Notes: a model not told the origin generated them from the letters alone. Positions 38,394-52,300 are shown, numbered from the stretch's first letter. The stretch is DNA of 64,000 bases from Choanephora cucurbitarum (GCA_025331435.1 JAIWNI010000045.1:124001-188000); one strand, 5' to 3'. Numbers and translations: made by a program.

Positions 38394-40099
38394 TCAAACC
38401 TCCTTTACCAGAGAATCGCATTCTTTAAGTGGTAAAGTAGGCGTGAACCCTTTGGTGAGTTTAAGGAACAGATCAGAGGCATTAGTAGCTCTCGAACATG
38501 CAACATACGTTATCGGTCTTGACAAAGTGATGTCTTTTCTGCTTGTTGAACTGACCAAGTCCAACAACACTTTTTTGTAGGTCCCACCTTGACTTTTGTG
38601 TACTGTCAAGGCCTCTGCGACAACAACAGGAAATTGTGTTCTGGATACCTTCAGCATAGTAGCTCTTTGAATTGAAAAAGTGACGAAATAGGATCGATTC
38701 GCGTCCAAGTAGACGAAATGTTCATACGACGAACATGAGCATTGTATAATCTCTTGGCTTCTCTTTCACTTTTCTGACTTTCTATCTCAATCCAAATTCT
38801 CAAGGTTTTTCTGCTGCAGCTTCATTTGATCTGTTATGACCAAAACTAACTCTTCTACAAATTCCGCTATGATCATTCACTAGTTCTTCAAAGATACTTC
38901 AAATTACAAGTTAGCATGTATTTTGCATCAATTATAAGCTGTAATTCAAAGACCAAACTGGCTAATTTCGAGAGTGGATAAGTTGAATCCTTTGCAATAT
39001 TCAATAGACTTTCCCTAGCATTGCAATTGCCTCCTTCGCCTTGGATAACATCATGTGCAATTGACAGATATTTTGCAGTATGGAATTGCGCCAAGATACT
39101 CGAGTTTCAAGCGTTGACCTCCTTATTTGAAGAGAATAGGTGCACTGAACTAGCCTCTTCACTTAGTACATCCGCTGGTAGATCTGAGAAAGTCCCTACC
39201 TTGAACAGTTCAATATCCATGGCCGTCATAGTGCCCCTTGCCATATTGTTCAAAGGCAGAGCAAAAGCAGCATCATTTCTCTGTCTCATGATGGTATTCA
39301 AATAATGCACTTTGAATGAGTGCCACAAGTCATTACATCGAAGCTTCTTGAGTTCATCGTTCTTGAAAGGATCATAAAGCGGCATGTCATGTACAGGAGG
39401 GAGTTGCCAGAAGTCTCCAAACATGAGAACATGCTTGCCTCCAAAGGGAGCTTCCGTGTTGTAAACAACTCTCAAACGCTGGTCAATCCACAGAAATATT
39501 CTTGCACTGACCATGCTTATTTCATCAACAATGATTACTTTGAGTTCAGCTAGTGTCGTAGAGAGAGTGTTGGCTATATCTGCAGATAACTCTTGCAGTT
39601 CACTTTGATTCAGCGGAAGCTTAAATGCAGAATGCAAAGTGGTCCCTCTAATATTGAATGCAGCTTTTCCTGTTGGAGCACAAAGCATAACTGAATTGCT
39701 GTTCAAGTCTCGATCGATATCCTGATCAAAGTGTCTGATCAATGATTGGTATACTGTACTAATCAAGAGACTCTTGCCAGTTCCAGCTCCACCAGTGATA
39801 AAAAGCCTCAAAGGATTTTCATTTCCATGCCTTGTGCTATCAACAACATAGTCCAAAGCATCTCTTTGCTCAACGTTCAGCATTGATACCATGTTCTCGA
39901 ACTCATCTTCGGGCAGTATGTCTGGTCTTGGACAAACTAATGGGATTTGATGCTGATGTTCTCGCTTCGCGAGTGGTATTAGCATCAGAGCCAAGTTCAT
40001 CGTTGAAGTCAGCTTCAATATCTTCGAGCAGTACATACATTGAGAAATCGTTGATGTTGTCTTCTGATCTATCAAAGCTTTCTTCAGCTTGTCGATCAT
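38394..40099 (-). pseudogene. Helentron helicase domain (PIF1-like), frameshifted
   Basis: Walker A is FITGGAGTGKSLL (about 39765-39800) and Walker B is VIIVDEISMVSAR (about 39500-39540). They are followed by FGDFWQLPPV and IMRQRNDAAF, and in a separate downstream frame (38708-38394) VVVAEALTVHKSQGGTY and YVACSRATN, the late superfamily 1B motifs. The frame breaks near 39107 and again between 38888 and 38708. In addition the link to the upstream frame (40946-39903) needs a frameshift near 39960. The protein would unwind DNA during rolling-circle transposition. Confidence 0.88.
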
Positions 40100-40946
40100 T
40101 ATCTTGATCTTGCGAATTTTCTTGAGACATTATATGTTGGGCAATCTCCATGTAATGATCGATATCGCTTTCAGACAACTTTGTAAACTCTGCAATTGCA
40201 TTGTTGATTTCGATCTGATTTTCTTGGAAGATTAATTGGCAGTCTTTCGTATCAACTTCTTCCAACTGATCGCGCCAGGGATGATACAGCATTACTAAAT
40301 GATGAAAGAGTTTACTGCTTTCTTTCTGAATATTGGGTTTGAAGTAGCGAATAATTTTAGCCTTCTTTCTTTTCTTCAAAAAGCCCATATTGTTCCTTAG
40401 CTCAAGGTAACCATCTTCTTCGATGTCTTCTTCACTATCAATATGCAAGTCTTCATCATCATCATTTGCCGTATTTCTGGATCTTCTTTTCTTGGCATAA
40501 TACTGATAGTAAGCGTAAAAATTTGCCAAATTGATCGACTCCAACGAATCTGGACGCATAGCATAGTAATCTACCATGCCTTTCACGTATATATCCGTGG
40601 ATTCATCAGGTAGCTTTTCCAGCGCTTCTTTACTCTTTAACATTCTTGACCTGGATTCTATTGGTCCGGTAGGAATGAAAACACTATTTGCTGAACATTC
40701 TGTCATACGAAGCTGTAGCAAGTTATATGCAACTTCTTGAGCAAACGTTTTGCAAGTGTTGTAGTACTTCGAAGCTAAAGATTTGAAGAGTTCTTTGGTG
40801 GGAGCGTTGTCCTTGAGACCTTCTTCCACGATTCTTTTTAAAATTCTCGACATTCCTTTGTCTGATTTGTTGATATAATCAACGATATATACACAACAGG
40901 CAAAGGGGTCGAGCACAAACTGTATATCCATGTTGGACTGCTGCAT
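39903..40946 (-). pseudogene. Helentron Rep C-terminal and linker part
   Basis: It contains NMDIQFVLDPFACCVYIVDY, with the two tyrosines typical of the Rep nicking site, then KSDKGMS and an acidic linker (DDDEDLHIDSEEDIEEDG). It is linked to the preceding frame by a one-base indel at about 40947. The linker leads to the helicase. Confidence 0.85.
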
Positions 40947-40947
40947 T

Positions 40948-43155
40948 TCAAGAATTCATTGGATTATAGTTATTTGTGTAGATCTCATTTAATCCTCTCT
41001 TCAGAAAAACTTTGGTTGTTTTCAGAGTGGATTGGACAACCTCCCTGTAATCTTCTTCAGACAACCCAAAACTATAAATGAAATTGTCAAAATCATTATT
41101 GGGCTCAACTGGAAAGGTCAGTTGTGACAAGTAGGCCTTGATATCACTTGCTTTCTTCTTCAGCAACTCCCTTTCTTGTTTTTCTGTGTTTGAAGACGAC
41201 TCGGAAAGGATTGGAAGAGGATGCAGGATGCATGTAGTTTTCATAGGAAAGAATGGAATATGAAATCTACATTTCTTTTCTCCAATTCTTCGATTCTTCC
41301 AACAAGTATGGGTATGCTTGTGGTGTTGTCTTGTTTTTACTAAGTCTGACAAAACAGGATTGTCCGAATCAGATAAAGCTTTGCAAAAGATGTATCGGTC
41401 AATGAATTCGCAGACTTCTTGAGAGTTGTTAGAATTGGAATCATTGTTGACGGTATAAGTAGGAGCATCTTTAAGCCACACCAACATATGTACGTGAGGA
41501 GAGCCTCTTTGCTGGAACTCTATTCTATAGTAATAGTCATCGATTTGATATTCGCCAAAGGGACCATTAGGAGGCTTCCAGGTCTTTTTTAATTCTCTAA
41601 AACGGTGATCTAAGTATTGCGCACATGTAACTGGATCTGATTGAATGAGTCGAGATATCTCACTGCCATCAATACTATCAACTTCTTCCACAGTAATATC
41701 TCTCTTGTCGACTACTTTTGTCAAAATGACAATCAGCTCCTTCCATTTAGTTTCAGCCGCAGATAGTGTTACGAATAAGGTTGGGATTCCAAGCTGCCTA
41801 ATCATAGCCATAAGATTCGGTTTTTCTTTCTTCCAATAAGCGGGAGAGGAACGGATACTATCAAACACTTGAAAGGCGCGATCCTTCTTTACAAGCTCAT
41901 TAATAGCTCTTTCGTTTGGAGCTTCATTTGCTGTCAATCGACCAGCGTGAGACTTGCGCATCATGACACTTGTACTACGGACTAAGCTTATCAAGAGCTT
42001 TTTTCTGTCCATAAAGTACAAATAATCATGGACAACACCTCTACGATCCGCTCGTCTAATGATGGACTTGGTAAAAGCTGCATAACCAACCGGCTTTCCA
42101 TCTACCGTAGGCTCAAGAGCGTGTTCACAAAAGATCTTTGGAAAAGCAAGAAAATTGACATATGTATCTCGCACTACAGAAAGAGCTTGCTGGCCTTCAC
42201 CTGGAGCCATTCGCAGATAATCCGCACCACCAAGCAAGGTTTCTTCACCGCCAACAGGCACATTGTCAAACAAATTATCGTCATCATCTAAATCAGCAGG
42301 GCTTCCATTATCATTTGCTTGATCCTGTTGAATGCTGATCAAAGCAGCTTCTAACCAGGTTTCATCCAGGGTGATGTTCATCTTTTTGTATAAAGGAGCC
42401 TCTTTCAAGAAACGGGCTGCATCCCAAACAACATTAGGTCGGATGTTACCCGAGAGATAGTCGCGGCTGTCTGTCATTTTTCTGGCCAGTTTTATAGCAA
42501 TGATATGACTGTCATCTAGTGCTCTGGGTAAGACAGATACTGTCGTGTCAAAGTCACAGGTATATTTTGTATAGGCCCGGCGCTTTTGAATTGGCCTCGA
42601 TTTCCATTGACGCTATAGATGCTTTGGAATACGTGTCTTACAGCAACCAATCTTTCCTCAAACCTTTTCAGTACACCTATTTGTGATGGAATTTCAGGGT
42701 AATCCAAGCCATTTGCCAATGCAATTGTTAGTCTTCTCTTATGAGTTAGAGAATAAATGCAAGTCTTGCAACATGTTATCTGATCAAAGTCACCAAACAG
42801 AGAATCTACGAATGCTGTATCATCAACATTGACCTTGATTTTCTTGATCTTAGAGGTTTGAAACTTAAACCAAAGGCATCCGTAACAAGCACAAACGTGT
42901 TGGTCCTTCTTTAATTTTTTTCTGAAGTTCCTTACAACAGTACTGCGTGGATCGTCAATTTATAACAGTACGATGGTATTAAGATGGTGCCTGTGATGAT
43001 TGCTAAAATGAAGAAACCTGTTGTCTTTGCTCTCGATAGGTCTGTCTCCGTCTTGCATTGTCTCTTTCTCTTAAGAGAGGATCTGCTCTTCTGGCACGCT
43101 CTCTTGATCTTTCACGGTAAGTTCGTTCTTCTTCTGTCAACCTTCTTTTGGGCAT
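40948..43155 (-). pseudogene. Helentron Rep N-terminal part
   Basis: The likely start is the ATG at 43155, giving MPKRRLTEEERTYRERSRER, a basic N-terminus usual for Helitron proteins. The frame breaks near 43010, reappears as NGLDYPEIPSQIGVLKRFEE (42719-42516), and runs intact from 42477 to 40948. That part contains the replication-initiator HUH motif in QQRGSPHVHMLVWLK (about 41475-41520), and a histidine/cysteine cluster (HKHTHTCW, CRFHIPFFP). It would nick and join DNA strands during transposition. Confidence 0.85.
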
Positions 43156-44061
43156 ATTAAGCTGAGATTACACAAGAAAATAAAGTAGCACAAAAAAAAG
43201 TGCAGATCAAAATTTAAACTTTCTTTTTTCTTTTATTTAAACGCACATTTGCACGTCATGTCTCATTTGCTATACCAATCACATCTTAGCGGAATAGAGT
43301 ACTCTAGTAAACTTTTGCATGTGTATTACATGAGTGTGTATATGTATCCTAAGTACATCACAGACAAAGTTATCAGGTTTTGAGTTGATAAAACTATGTT
43401 GTCAAAAAGATAGAACATATACTATTGCGGTGTTATTCATCTACAGCTTTTGTGCTGTTTTGAGCATTCCGCAATGTATGTGTTCAAGCACCTTGACTCG
43501 CTTGCTCTTTGCTTGCTTTTTGTTTTTTTTTGGCTTTATACCATCAACAACAACAACATCATCATCATCGTTGTACTTGTCTTTGAGACTTAACAAAATG
43601 CATTTGCTTCATTCAACACATCGCACTACATGACAAGCCTCTCTTCAAATATACCGACCAGGCTTCATCTCAGTAAAACTATACCATTTTGTTCAGACTT
43701 ATCATGATTACAGATCATACTATCAGTGCACATACCCAATATGCCTGACTTGGTTCTTTGTTTCACACAAAACTTGCGCATTATATACATTCTGATAGCC
43801 TTTAGCCTCTTTCTCTCACTTTTGCAGCATCTGTTGTTACCTAACCCTTTTTTTTGACATACCGTGTCGTAGTTTTGAAGACTAATATTATTCTAATTAT
43901 ACCATATTGACCACAAATACTCACTGTATTAATGGCCTTTCTGAATCGTGACTTTACTATCACTTTTCAAAAGTGCATGTGAAACAAGATTTATTTTGCG
44001 TCGTACGTAATTGCTAAACCATGACTAGAGTCTATGTAGTAACATATGTTGATGTTAGAAC

Positions 44062-44391
44062 TTACGCTTTTTCTGCTTCTACTTTGGTCTCTTTCACGAA
44101 TAAATAAAAGTAACAAGACTCGCATAAAATAATCCGTTGTCTGGTGAAATTCAGCACAGTGCATGTGAGAATAATTCCATGTTCTGTGAGTGTATGTAGA
44201 ATAACTTCGTATAAAAGGAGTTTTTGTTTTATCACAACAGGTTTTTGTGTCTTGAAAGTAAGCTTCAGTTTTACATTTATGAACTGTGATATATTGCAAA
44301 AGTAATGCAACTCTGATAACAATACCAACTGGCCTACCATATCATTAGTTATTTTTGTATCTTTAGCTTTTGTGTCTTGTACTGTATCCAT
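44062..44391 (-). pseudogene. Exon-like island ending in EAEKA, copy D
   Basis: Counterpart of 11815-12093: starts MDTVQDTKAKDTKI, continues through VKLKLTFKTQKPVVIKQ, and ends KETKVEAEKA at a GC|GTAAGTTC donor. It is longer at its N-terminus than in A, where the upstream part contains stops. Confidence 0.35.
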
Positions 44392-46309
44392 CGTAAATTG
44401 ACGCTACAGCAACATGATGGTTAGAAAAGTCACCATTTACAGATTGAGCGTAAATCACAATCATATGACTTTAGAGCGTATCATATGTCTACTGATTGTA
44501 GTAGCTTTGCTACTGTCGTACAAGCTCTTTGTCAGCCTAGGTAGAGTCTCACTGCCTCTGATGGTCTCATTGCCATTGTTATGCCATTGTTTGTCCTAAC
44601 ATAGTTTTCTATGATTGTTTGGTTGTCGTCACTTACTTATATGGATTAGTATGTCTTGTAAGATATAAAAGAGCATTTCTAACTGATCTAGGTTTAGATG
44701 CAAGCAGTAATTATTAATAAAAGTCGTTTGCAGCAGGTTGTATACAGCTTGTTTTTACTTGCTACCAAACATGCTTGGTTGGCCAAGTCGAACGTTGATG
44801 GTACTGGTCAACATTCGTCGAGCTCTATTGTCACAGCAGACTTGAGAATAGCTAGAAATCGAAGTATTTTTTGACTATTTTAATATTTTACCCCAAATTC
44901 CACTAAATAAACAGAGAGAGAGAGAAAGAGAGACTAAGTTAATAATAGAAATATACTCTTTCAACAAAAGTACTCGGCCTCAAACGAATTGACATGGCAA
45001 GAAGTGACTAGATCTAACCCTCATAAAGCTTGGTGCTTTATTGCTTCACTATCAACAAAAGGTTTGCTCCTAGGTATATAACAGAGTATCCCTCATCACC
45101 AGCATTTCAAATCAGTCCAACTTAAGACGCAGTAGCCACTATCAATAAAGTCAAATCGCATGAAAATACAAAAGAACTGCCAAAATATGACACCATTATA
45201 GAAGCAATGTAACAGAAACCAAAAGCCAAGTTTTTAGTCATCCGTATTAACCGAAATGTTGAATGCAACTTTATTTTGCCACTTCTGCGAATCTGATGCG
45301 CTTCTATTCCACAATCAATGAGTCTAGTCTTTTTGTCTTTTAGGTCATGAAAGATAGAGAAACTGACAAAGTATTCCATTACAGAATAGATTTCGTTGAC
45401 AAATTTGCTGAACCTTCTGAGTGAATTGTTAGATCAAAAAGTAGAGCCGCAGATTATTACCGGTCTCTTCAAAAGTAAGGATGTATAAGTCTGGAATGAT
45501 TGACTGCATATGGAATGTAAGCGATTAGATCTGCAGGCAGTTGTTAGCCTTACAGAGGGAATAGTTATAAATCACAACATGTGGATATCTGTAAGACTTG
45601 ACATGATTGTGATGATTAGTAGAAGCAAATCTATATGCCTCTTTCCTAGCATACGTAGGCTATAGGTATACTTCTCACTACATCAGTTGCTTCTGGTCTT
45701 TCAAATCAAAGTTTTCCATGCTTTGTTGTCACTTTCTCTCTTGCTTTCTTTTTTATTTTTACAGTCGTCAGCTACAAGCCCATTATCTATGCTATTTTGA
45801 TCTCATCTTTCAGCAAATGCAGAGCACATCATAAGCCATTCAAGCATATTACACACTTAATACATCTACTGACTCTTATGTTAGGTCATGAGCCAAAGAC
45901 GAGATAACAATTTCACGCTCTATGGGTGCATATTCACCAGTATATTTGAAGAGCATAACCTTAGATATGTGGTCATTGGATAGAGTAGATAGTATTTGCT
46001 ATCTACAAATTGTTTTTCATGTAGCTACTGTTGAAACCTTTTCACTGTTGTTATGATGCTAATACCTTACCGTCAACATGTGATATTAGCAGTTGATTCA
46101 AGTGAAGTCAAAAAGATCATTGCTTACTACATTTCATTGGTGCCTTTCTGTCATCAAGCTCTAAGTCATCTCTGTCAAGCTATAGCAACTGCCTGAAGTC
46201 TAACAGTGATAATCAAGAGCTTTTGTAACAGGCGAGCTAACTTTTACTATCTGCATAACTCAATACAATGCTTTATCTTAAAGGCTGTTTTTGTATGAAT
46301 TACCTCCTC

Positions 46310-46620
46310 AACAGGTCATTTCCATTGATCCCTTCCCCCATAAAAATAAAAAATAGAACTCCTTCGAACCCCCTTTCCAAAAAAGGCTTGTTAACTTATC
46401 CCCGCTGCTTTGGTCGGAACGGCAAAAAGTAGCGATGCCGACACTTCCGTCGGATATATATTCCCCCGGCAACTCTCCTGTAGTTACACGTATTCCCTTA
46501 TTTGTCGATCAGCTAAAAATAAATTTTCCGCTTCTCACCCTCTGACGCGTACTTTTATTTTTCTCTCTTCTTATTTCTTTATCTGTCTCTCTCTGACATC
46601 ACAACGCTAGAGTCAAATCA
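46310..46620 (+). promoter_or_regulatory. GC-spiked, pyrimidine-rich block, copy D
   Basis: Inverted counterpart of 9541-9868, with TTCCGCTTCTCACCCTCTGA followed by a CT-rich tract (46540-46600), about 25-50 bases before the 31-residue frame. Confidence 0.35.
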
Positions 46621-46645
46621 ACTAAGCCAAAAGTTGAACAGAACA

Positions 46646-46741
46646 ATGAAAGCTGCTTCAGGACGCGACCTGGCAGCCTTTATTCTCGATCCCTTTTTCC
46701 TGATTACCGCTTTTTTGTGGCTTGACCCGAATAACTTGTGA
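46646..46741 (+). CDS. Conserved 31-residue small ORF, copy D
   Basis: Starts MKAASGRDLAAFILDPF, ends LDPNNL. Same length and nearly the same sequence as 9411-9506 (minus), with a possible membrane span in the middle. Coding status is uncertain. Confidence 0.35.
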   Translation: MKAASGRDLAAFILDPFFLITAFLWLDPNNL

Positions 46742-49370
46742 TCCGCTGCATGACGATTTTTGCTTCACACTTGTTTGCTGTAGCCAGCAATCTGTTAAAA
46801 CAGCCTCATAAGGAACTATAAAAGAAAGCAGTTACTGTAAAACAACAGTTCGATCTTGCCAAAGTTATACCAGAAAAAGAAAAGAAGAGTCATTAGCCAT
46901 ACAGCTAAATGACGCATTGTTAGTATACCATGCGAATGGAAGAAATAGTGAGAGGAATGAAGTGAGCGGCAAAAGTAATTTGACACGAGGCAGATAAGAA
47001 AAGAAGAGCTGGATAAGCAAGTGATTGTGTCAACAACAGGATATAGACATTTCCAACCCAGAGAAAAAATGTTGACTAAGATAAAGAGAATATAAAGTAT
47101 GACACCACGTTAGATAATCAAGTACAAGATATTGGATATTGGATATTAGATACTAAGCATGGGAGAACTGCAGACATTATAGCCTTTCAAGTCTAGACAG
47201 AGCAATATTGGTAAGAGTAGAGACGAAAAGAACTAAAAGGTAGGACCGACAGTAAAGAAATGTTCAGCCTATGATAAGGGAGACAAGTGCAAAAGTATAC
47301 AATTGATTATGTCAGATCAGAGAGAAAGACTTGTTGGATGATAATTGTTGAAGATCCGTCACTGCTTGCGCTTAATGAATCACTTAAACCAAGACCATGT
47401 TGGGAAAGGATATTTGATGAGTTCAAGTAGTAAGTCAGGGGAAAAGGCTGTAGTGTAATAGCATAGAATGGTTCAGAACTACTGTAAAAGAGAAATGAAG
47501 GAACATGAAAAGAGAATAAAAGCCCACATAGATATACGTGTACATGTTTGTTTGTAAAAAAAAATGTGGCTGACTGTTCAGTCCTCAGTATATATTTCTT
47601 CATCAGCTAAATGGCAATGTGCTGGAAAAGAGTGTTGAGATGAACAATGAAAAATAAAGTGGCTTGAGAGTCAATTGCTTCACTTAGGAGGTAATACAGG
47701 GTAGAAAGCAAGTCAAGGTGCTAATCAAGCTTAGTCTGCCCTTGCTTATGAACTGGTATTTTTGTTGTTGCAGCGAAATAATGCTGAGATACACATCACA
47801 CTGTATGAACGACATATCTTGGAGAAATCTAAATATTGTCCAAATGCTTGAATGAGAAAGAGAGAGAGAAAAAATAAAGTTTTCAGGCTCAGCAAGTTGA
47901 GAGTCATCTATGCTCAGACACATGCTTTTTTTTCCGTTCTTTTTACCTGCATGCTTTACTGCCTTATCCTACTAGTGATCAGCAAATATCTACAGTAGTG
48001 CTCATATAGTGCATACATATATCACAGCAACACAGTTGCATATATCCACTAGTGTCAGTGACATGGACCCGGTCTTTGGTCTTACTTGCTCGAGTGAGTT
48101 TGCCTCATCTCTGTTCCAGATCAGCAACATGTTTGTCATCGTCACGCAAGAAGGTCGAGAAAACTGCCTGTATGAGCCCCACTCGTATCAGTATGAACGA
48201 CTTTAGCTTACAGAGGTAAAAAGAGGTGTTGGTGTTTGGGTTTTTTTTTCGCTTTTGGTCTTTTTAATGTGATTTAGAGCTTTTTCAGGCTGTGTTGTAC
48301 AGACTTGAAGGAGATAGACTTATGCAAATGTCACTACAAATGAGTATGCCGAACATGCACATATAAGGCAAAGACATAGGTACAAGACATCGCAGCTTTC
48401 GACACAATGACGACAACAAAGAAGGTATTTGGGATGCTTACAGCATAAGAGCATACTTTCAATGGCATATATATATATACTATCTGCAAATTTAGACTAA
48501 AGTTGAGGACCACGCAGATTACTACAACAATCAAACAATCACAGCTAATGGACCATTGAGAGCAATAAAACCATTAAAAACGATGAAGTCATTAAAAACA
48601 ATGAAGTCATTAGGAACAATGAACTGATGCATCAGCTGATACGCCATAGAGCGAGGCAAGTCTTAACATCTGAAGAGTTGGAAAAAGCAATAGCATGGGA
48701 TTGTGTCATATAAACTTAATAGTTAGTGGCAGATGTTGTGGATCAGTCATGATTGACATGTATGAAGCTGATCAGTGACAACAAGGAAATAAATTGACGC
48801 ATACAAACACACGTTTCATCTGACACTGTCATTATTCATGTTCCATACAAAGCATCCAAGCCATAGCACAAGTGTCGATATGACAGAGATTTCATTGTTA
48901 TACTGCATGTTTCGCAGATGTGATGAATGTGGCGATTCTAATGACATGGGTTGAACAATGAGTGTATGATGAAATGATAACATTCTCAGAGGATAATAAA
49001 AGTAATGAAAGCAACAGCTAGTAGGAGCTAGTGATGAGAATTAAGATGAATGAATTTACTTGACATGTATTCTGGGTGTTGCCATTACTGTTGGCAATGG
49101 CACCCTTATCATACTACTATATGGCTTATGGCTTGTGGCTTAGACATAAAGACTACAAAGACAATGAAACTGAATTTATTGTTTTTGATTTGTAAATAGA
49201 TATAGTTTATTTGTCATTTAGTTTATGTATATCTATTAGACCATAGCCAGATACTTGACGCTGAATACTTGACTCCAAACTGATCATACTCGATTATGTC
49301 ATTCACTCGAATACTATCTTATCGTTAGCCTTTAGGTTTGCTTTCTTTTGACGAAAAGCTACTCACTGAC

Positions 49371-52300
49371 CGGGTCGTATTTCATTGTTTTTATTTTTTA
49401 TCTGCATTCCAAATTATTGATAAGATTATATTTTGCATAATGAGAGAAGAAAAATGAAACAAGTTCATGCTCATGTGCTCTGTAACGGAATTTTAGAAGC
49501 ATTCGCTATTCTTTTAAAAAAAAACATCACAGACGAGATCGACAAAAAGGAAGAAGGTGCTGCATCTTACTACGAGCATAATAGAATTGCGATGCATGTA
49601 AAGATAGAATAATGGCGATGGCAACAAGAACAATACTTGAGAGGAATATCAAGCAAAAAAGATACATTTTTGCTTATTTGGCGAAAGCATGATACCGCTT
49701 TCCCCCTTTTTTTTTGTTTGCTTGGATCGATCAATCCATTGTAAGAGCTACAGACTGCTATGAGAAGCTTTAAATAATACTGGAATAACTAAAAAGGAGG
49801 CATTGTGGCTTTCGACAGAGTCATTGGCTTAACTCCAGTCGTTGTTTAACCAGAAAAATGTGAGTTTTCGCTCAAGTGTTACATATTTATTCCAAGGTTC
49901 TTTTTTTTTTCTACTTTTTTTTTCAAGAGTTTTAGCATCATTTAATCTCAATTAAAAAAAGAAAGTATTATATAAGAGTCTTCTTTCTTTCGTCTTTCTT
50001 TTGGTTTTTTTTCAGTATGATAATAAAACGATGTTTATTATGTTTTTTTATAAATTTGCCAACAGATACAAAGAAAATTCGTTCAATTAATTGAGTAGAA
50101 TACGATGCGAAGTAACTAGAGCTTTTATTAATGTAAAATAACAGAGGAGAGTTGTTTGAAACAATAAGTAATATAGAGACAGAAAAGCAGATAGACATTG
50201 ACTATTTCTTTGTTGACTTTTCTTGAATTTTTTGATTGTGGAAAAGAAAGAAGAGCAGAACAAAGAGCAGAACAAAGACGTGATGAGTCAGCCAAAGAGA
50301 CCATAAAGAGTCAGCCAATAAAGACCATAGCGTAAATCGTCTTGAAAGTATGGATCCTCCCTCCCCTGTTACCTTACCCCTAACGGGCCTACAAGTTAGG
50401 CTAAAGCCTACCTTCATGACCCAGAGTAGCTAGTAGCCTTTTGCCGAAGCGTCGTACCCTGGCGGATGCCGCAGATACCGAAAGACAGAGAGGAAGACCC
50501 ACGACTTTGAGCATGCCAGACAGACAGATGAATACAGAGGCGTTGGAGATTGAGACCTATGGGTTTTTGTTTTAGATTTGAGTTAGTTAGAATTAGACTA
50601 ATAAAAAAATAAAAAAAAATTGCGAAGAAAGAAAAATGATGATCATACCAAGTGATGACAAAAGGAACAAAGAGAACTAATCTGACAGCTTGCTTGAAAG
50701 AAAAGAAAGACCAAGACAATGAGAGAGCACCATGACAAGTAAAGAGAGATAGATCAAAAGTGGTTTTTGTAGTTTTAGAGGTTTTGTAGTATAAATGACT
50801 TTGTAGTTTGAATGAAACTGAAGAAAAAGAAAAGGGAAAAAAGCGAAATAAAAGTCTTTTCTTTTAAACAAAATTTGGTGCATTAGCCTAACCTTATTTA
50901 TTGAATCATACCTATTAGCACGATCTCATTTTCATGCATAATCATTACGCTTTCATGAGAACTAACTTTCTTATGTATCACTAACTCTGTCTGGTAAGAA
51001 CCAATCAATTTTCTTTCCTTCTCTATCTTTTCTTTTCTCTTGGTTTCTCTTGGTTTCACCTGATCATCTATCTCCCATAGATTTGAGCATTTTACTATAC
51101 TTGATACGCAAAGAAGTTCAGACCTTTGTTGCTACCTTCTGGTTCCAAATACTAGCTACATGACTTTTTACAGCTAATCTATAGCCAGAGTCATTTTACA
51201 CTACCGACAACTGCTTTGGCTTTTCTGGCTTTATTGGCTTTCCCTATCTATGACGGATGATGATCCTCTGATATACTTTTGCCTGTTAATCAGACTTCCT
51301 TTCCGAGATAGGTTCCCTTTTTTTTCATGGTGCATTGTTTATTTTTCTGTGCTTGTGACAAAAAAAGAAAAAAAAAGTGCTACGCTTAATGTGTATCTAT
51401 TATATAATCACTGCCAAAAAAAGAAGTGCAGGTTTAATGCCAATTTCGGCCTGAACTCCTATTAAATTAAGATATAGACTTAGACCTGATATCCATATAA
51501 AATTCGAATCCGGATAGCTGTCATTATCCCGAACTAAATAAGTATTACAAATCTAAGCCAAAAATTGGAATAAAGTCTATAAAATTCTTACCGACTAAAA
51601 TAGAAAAAATCATGATTTGAGACGTAAATATGCATTCAATTTGTAGTCTTTAAGTGCTGATTACAGCCTGGATTTTGAATGAGATTACTCTTTTTTTTCG
51701 TAGATTACAGGCCTACAGCAAATGTTTATCTAACTTTTATGCGAAAACGAGAGACAAAATTGGTTTTCTGGTTATCTTCATTGATAAGATATCATCGCCA
51801 AATCATATCCTCCAAATTGTTGCGGTAGGATGATACATAATCGATCTTTGCTATCTCTTACAAAACTGCTTATTCTATCTGTTTCAACAATATCTATTTT
51901 CTAGTTGTTCTGTTCACATACCAGACACGATGGTTCATACAAGTTCCACAAGAGTCATTGGTAACCAAAAGAGTTACGCTGTACGATAAAGATAGGTAAG
52001 TTTTCTTTTATATATTCAGATATACCTTTATCCAAACTATAATTTAGTCTTCTAGAATATGACTCTCTAACACCATGATATGTATGATAGAAGGTTGTGC
52101 TGACTTGTTCTGTGAGGTCTGTGCATCCTTCTAGCTAAATACCAGATGCTTTTCATATACCTGTCATAAATGTTAATCTCTTCACTCCCATATCCATTCA
52201 TCTTAAGTCTGTATGTAAAATATCTGACTTGAAGTTTATTTCCAATTTATGTGAAATTACTATTGTCCTTATGATTCATTTGACATTCATTGTTGAATGG

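Larger units (their letters stand above)
37613..43242 (-). mobile_element. Helentron-type rolling-circle element with endonuclease domain, decayed
   Basis: About 5.6 kb between the end of copy E and the start of copy D. On the minus strand it encodes Rep (HUH), a PIF1-like helicase and an apurinic-type endonuclease in one order, which is the Helentron arrangement (classical Helitrons lack the endonuclease). Near the 3' end is the hairpin TAAGAC-ACTAAAGA-GTCTTA. No target duplication is expected. The 5' boundary is placed where copy D similarity begins and is approximate. Confidence 0.85.
43243..49370 (-). repeat. Large dispersed repeat, copy D
   Basis: Inverted relative to copy A: 43243-47150 matches 12930-8936, and 47150-49370 matches 4867-2550, without the DIRS element. 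Its left end coincides with the Helentron boundary. Its right end falls inside the first hairpin of the conserved core (GCTACTCACTGAC, about 49358). Confidence 0.85.

Noticed and set aside
50414..50719. A 101-codon minus-strand frame
   Set aside because: No domain, no paralogue, hydrophobic T-rich composition; looks like chance in AT-rich DNA.
50390..50900. GTTAGGCTAA near 50394 and inverted near 50884, a possible short non-autonomous transposon
   Set aside because: The inverted match is only about 10 bp, there is no target duplication that I can see and no second copy in the window.
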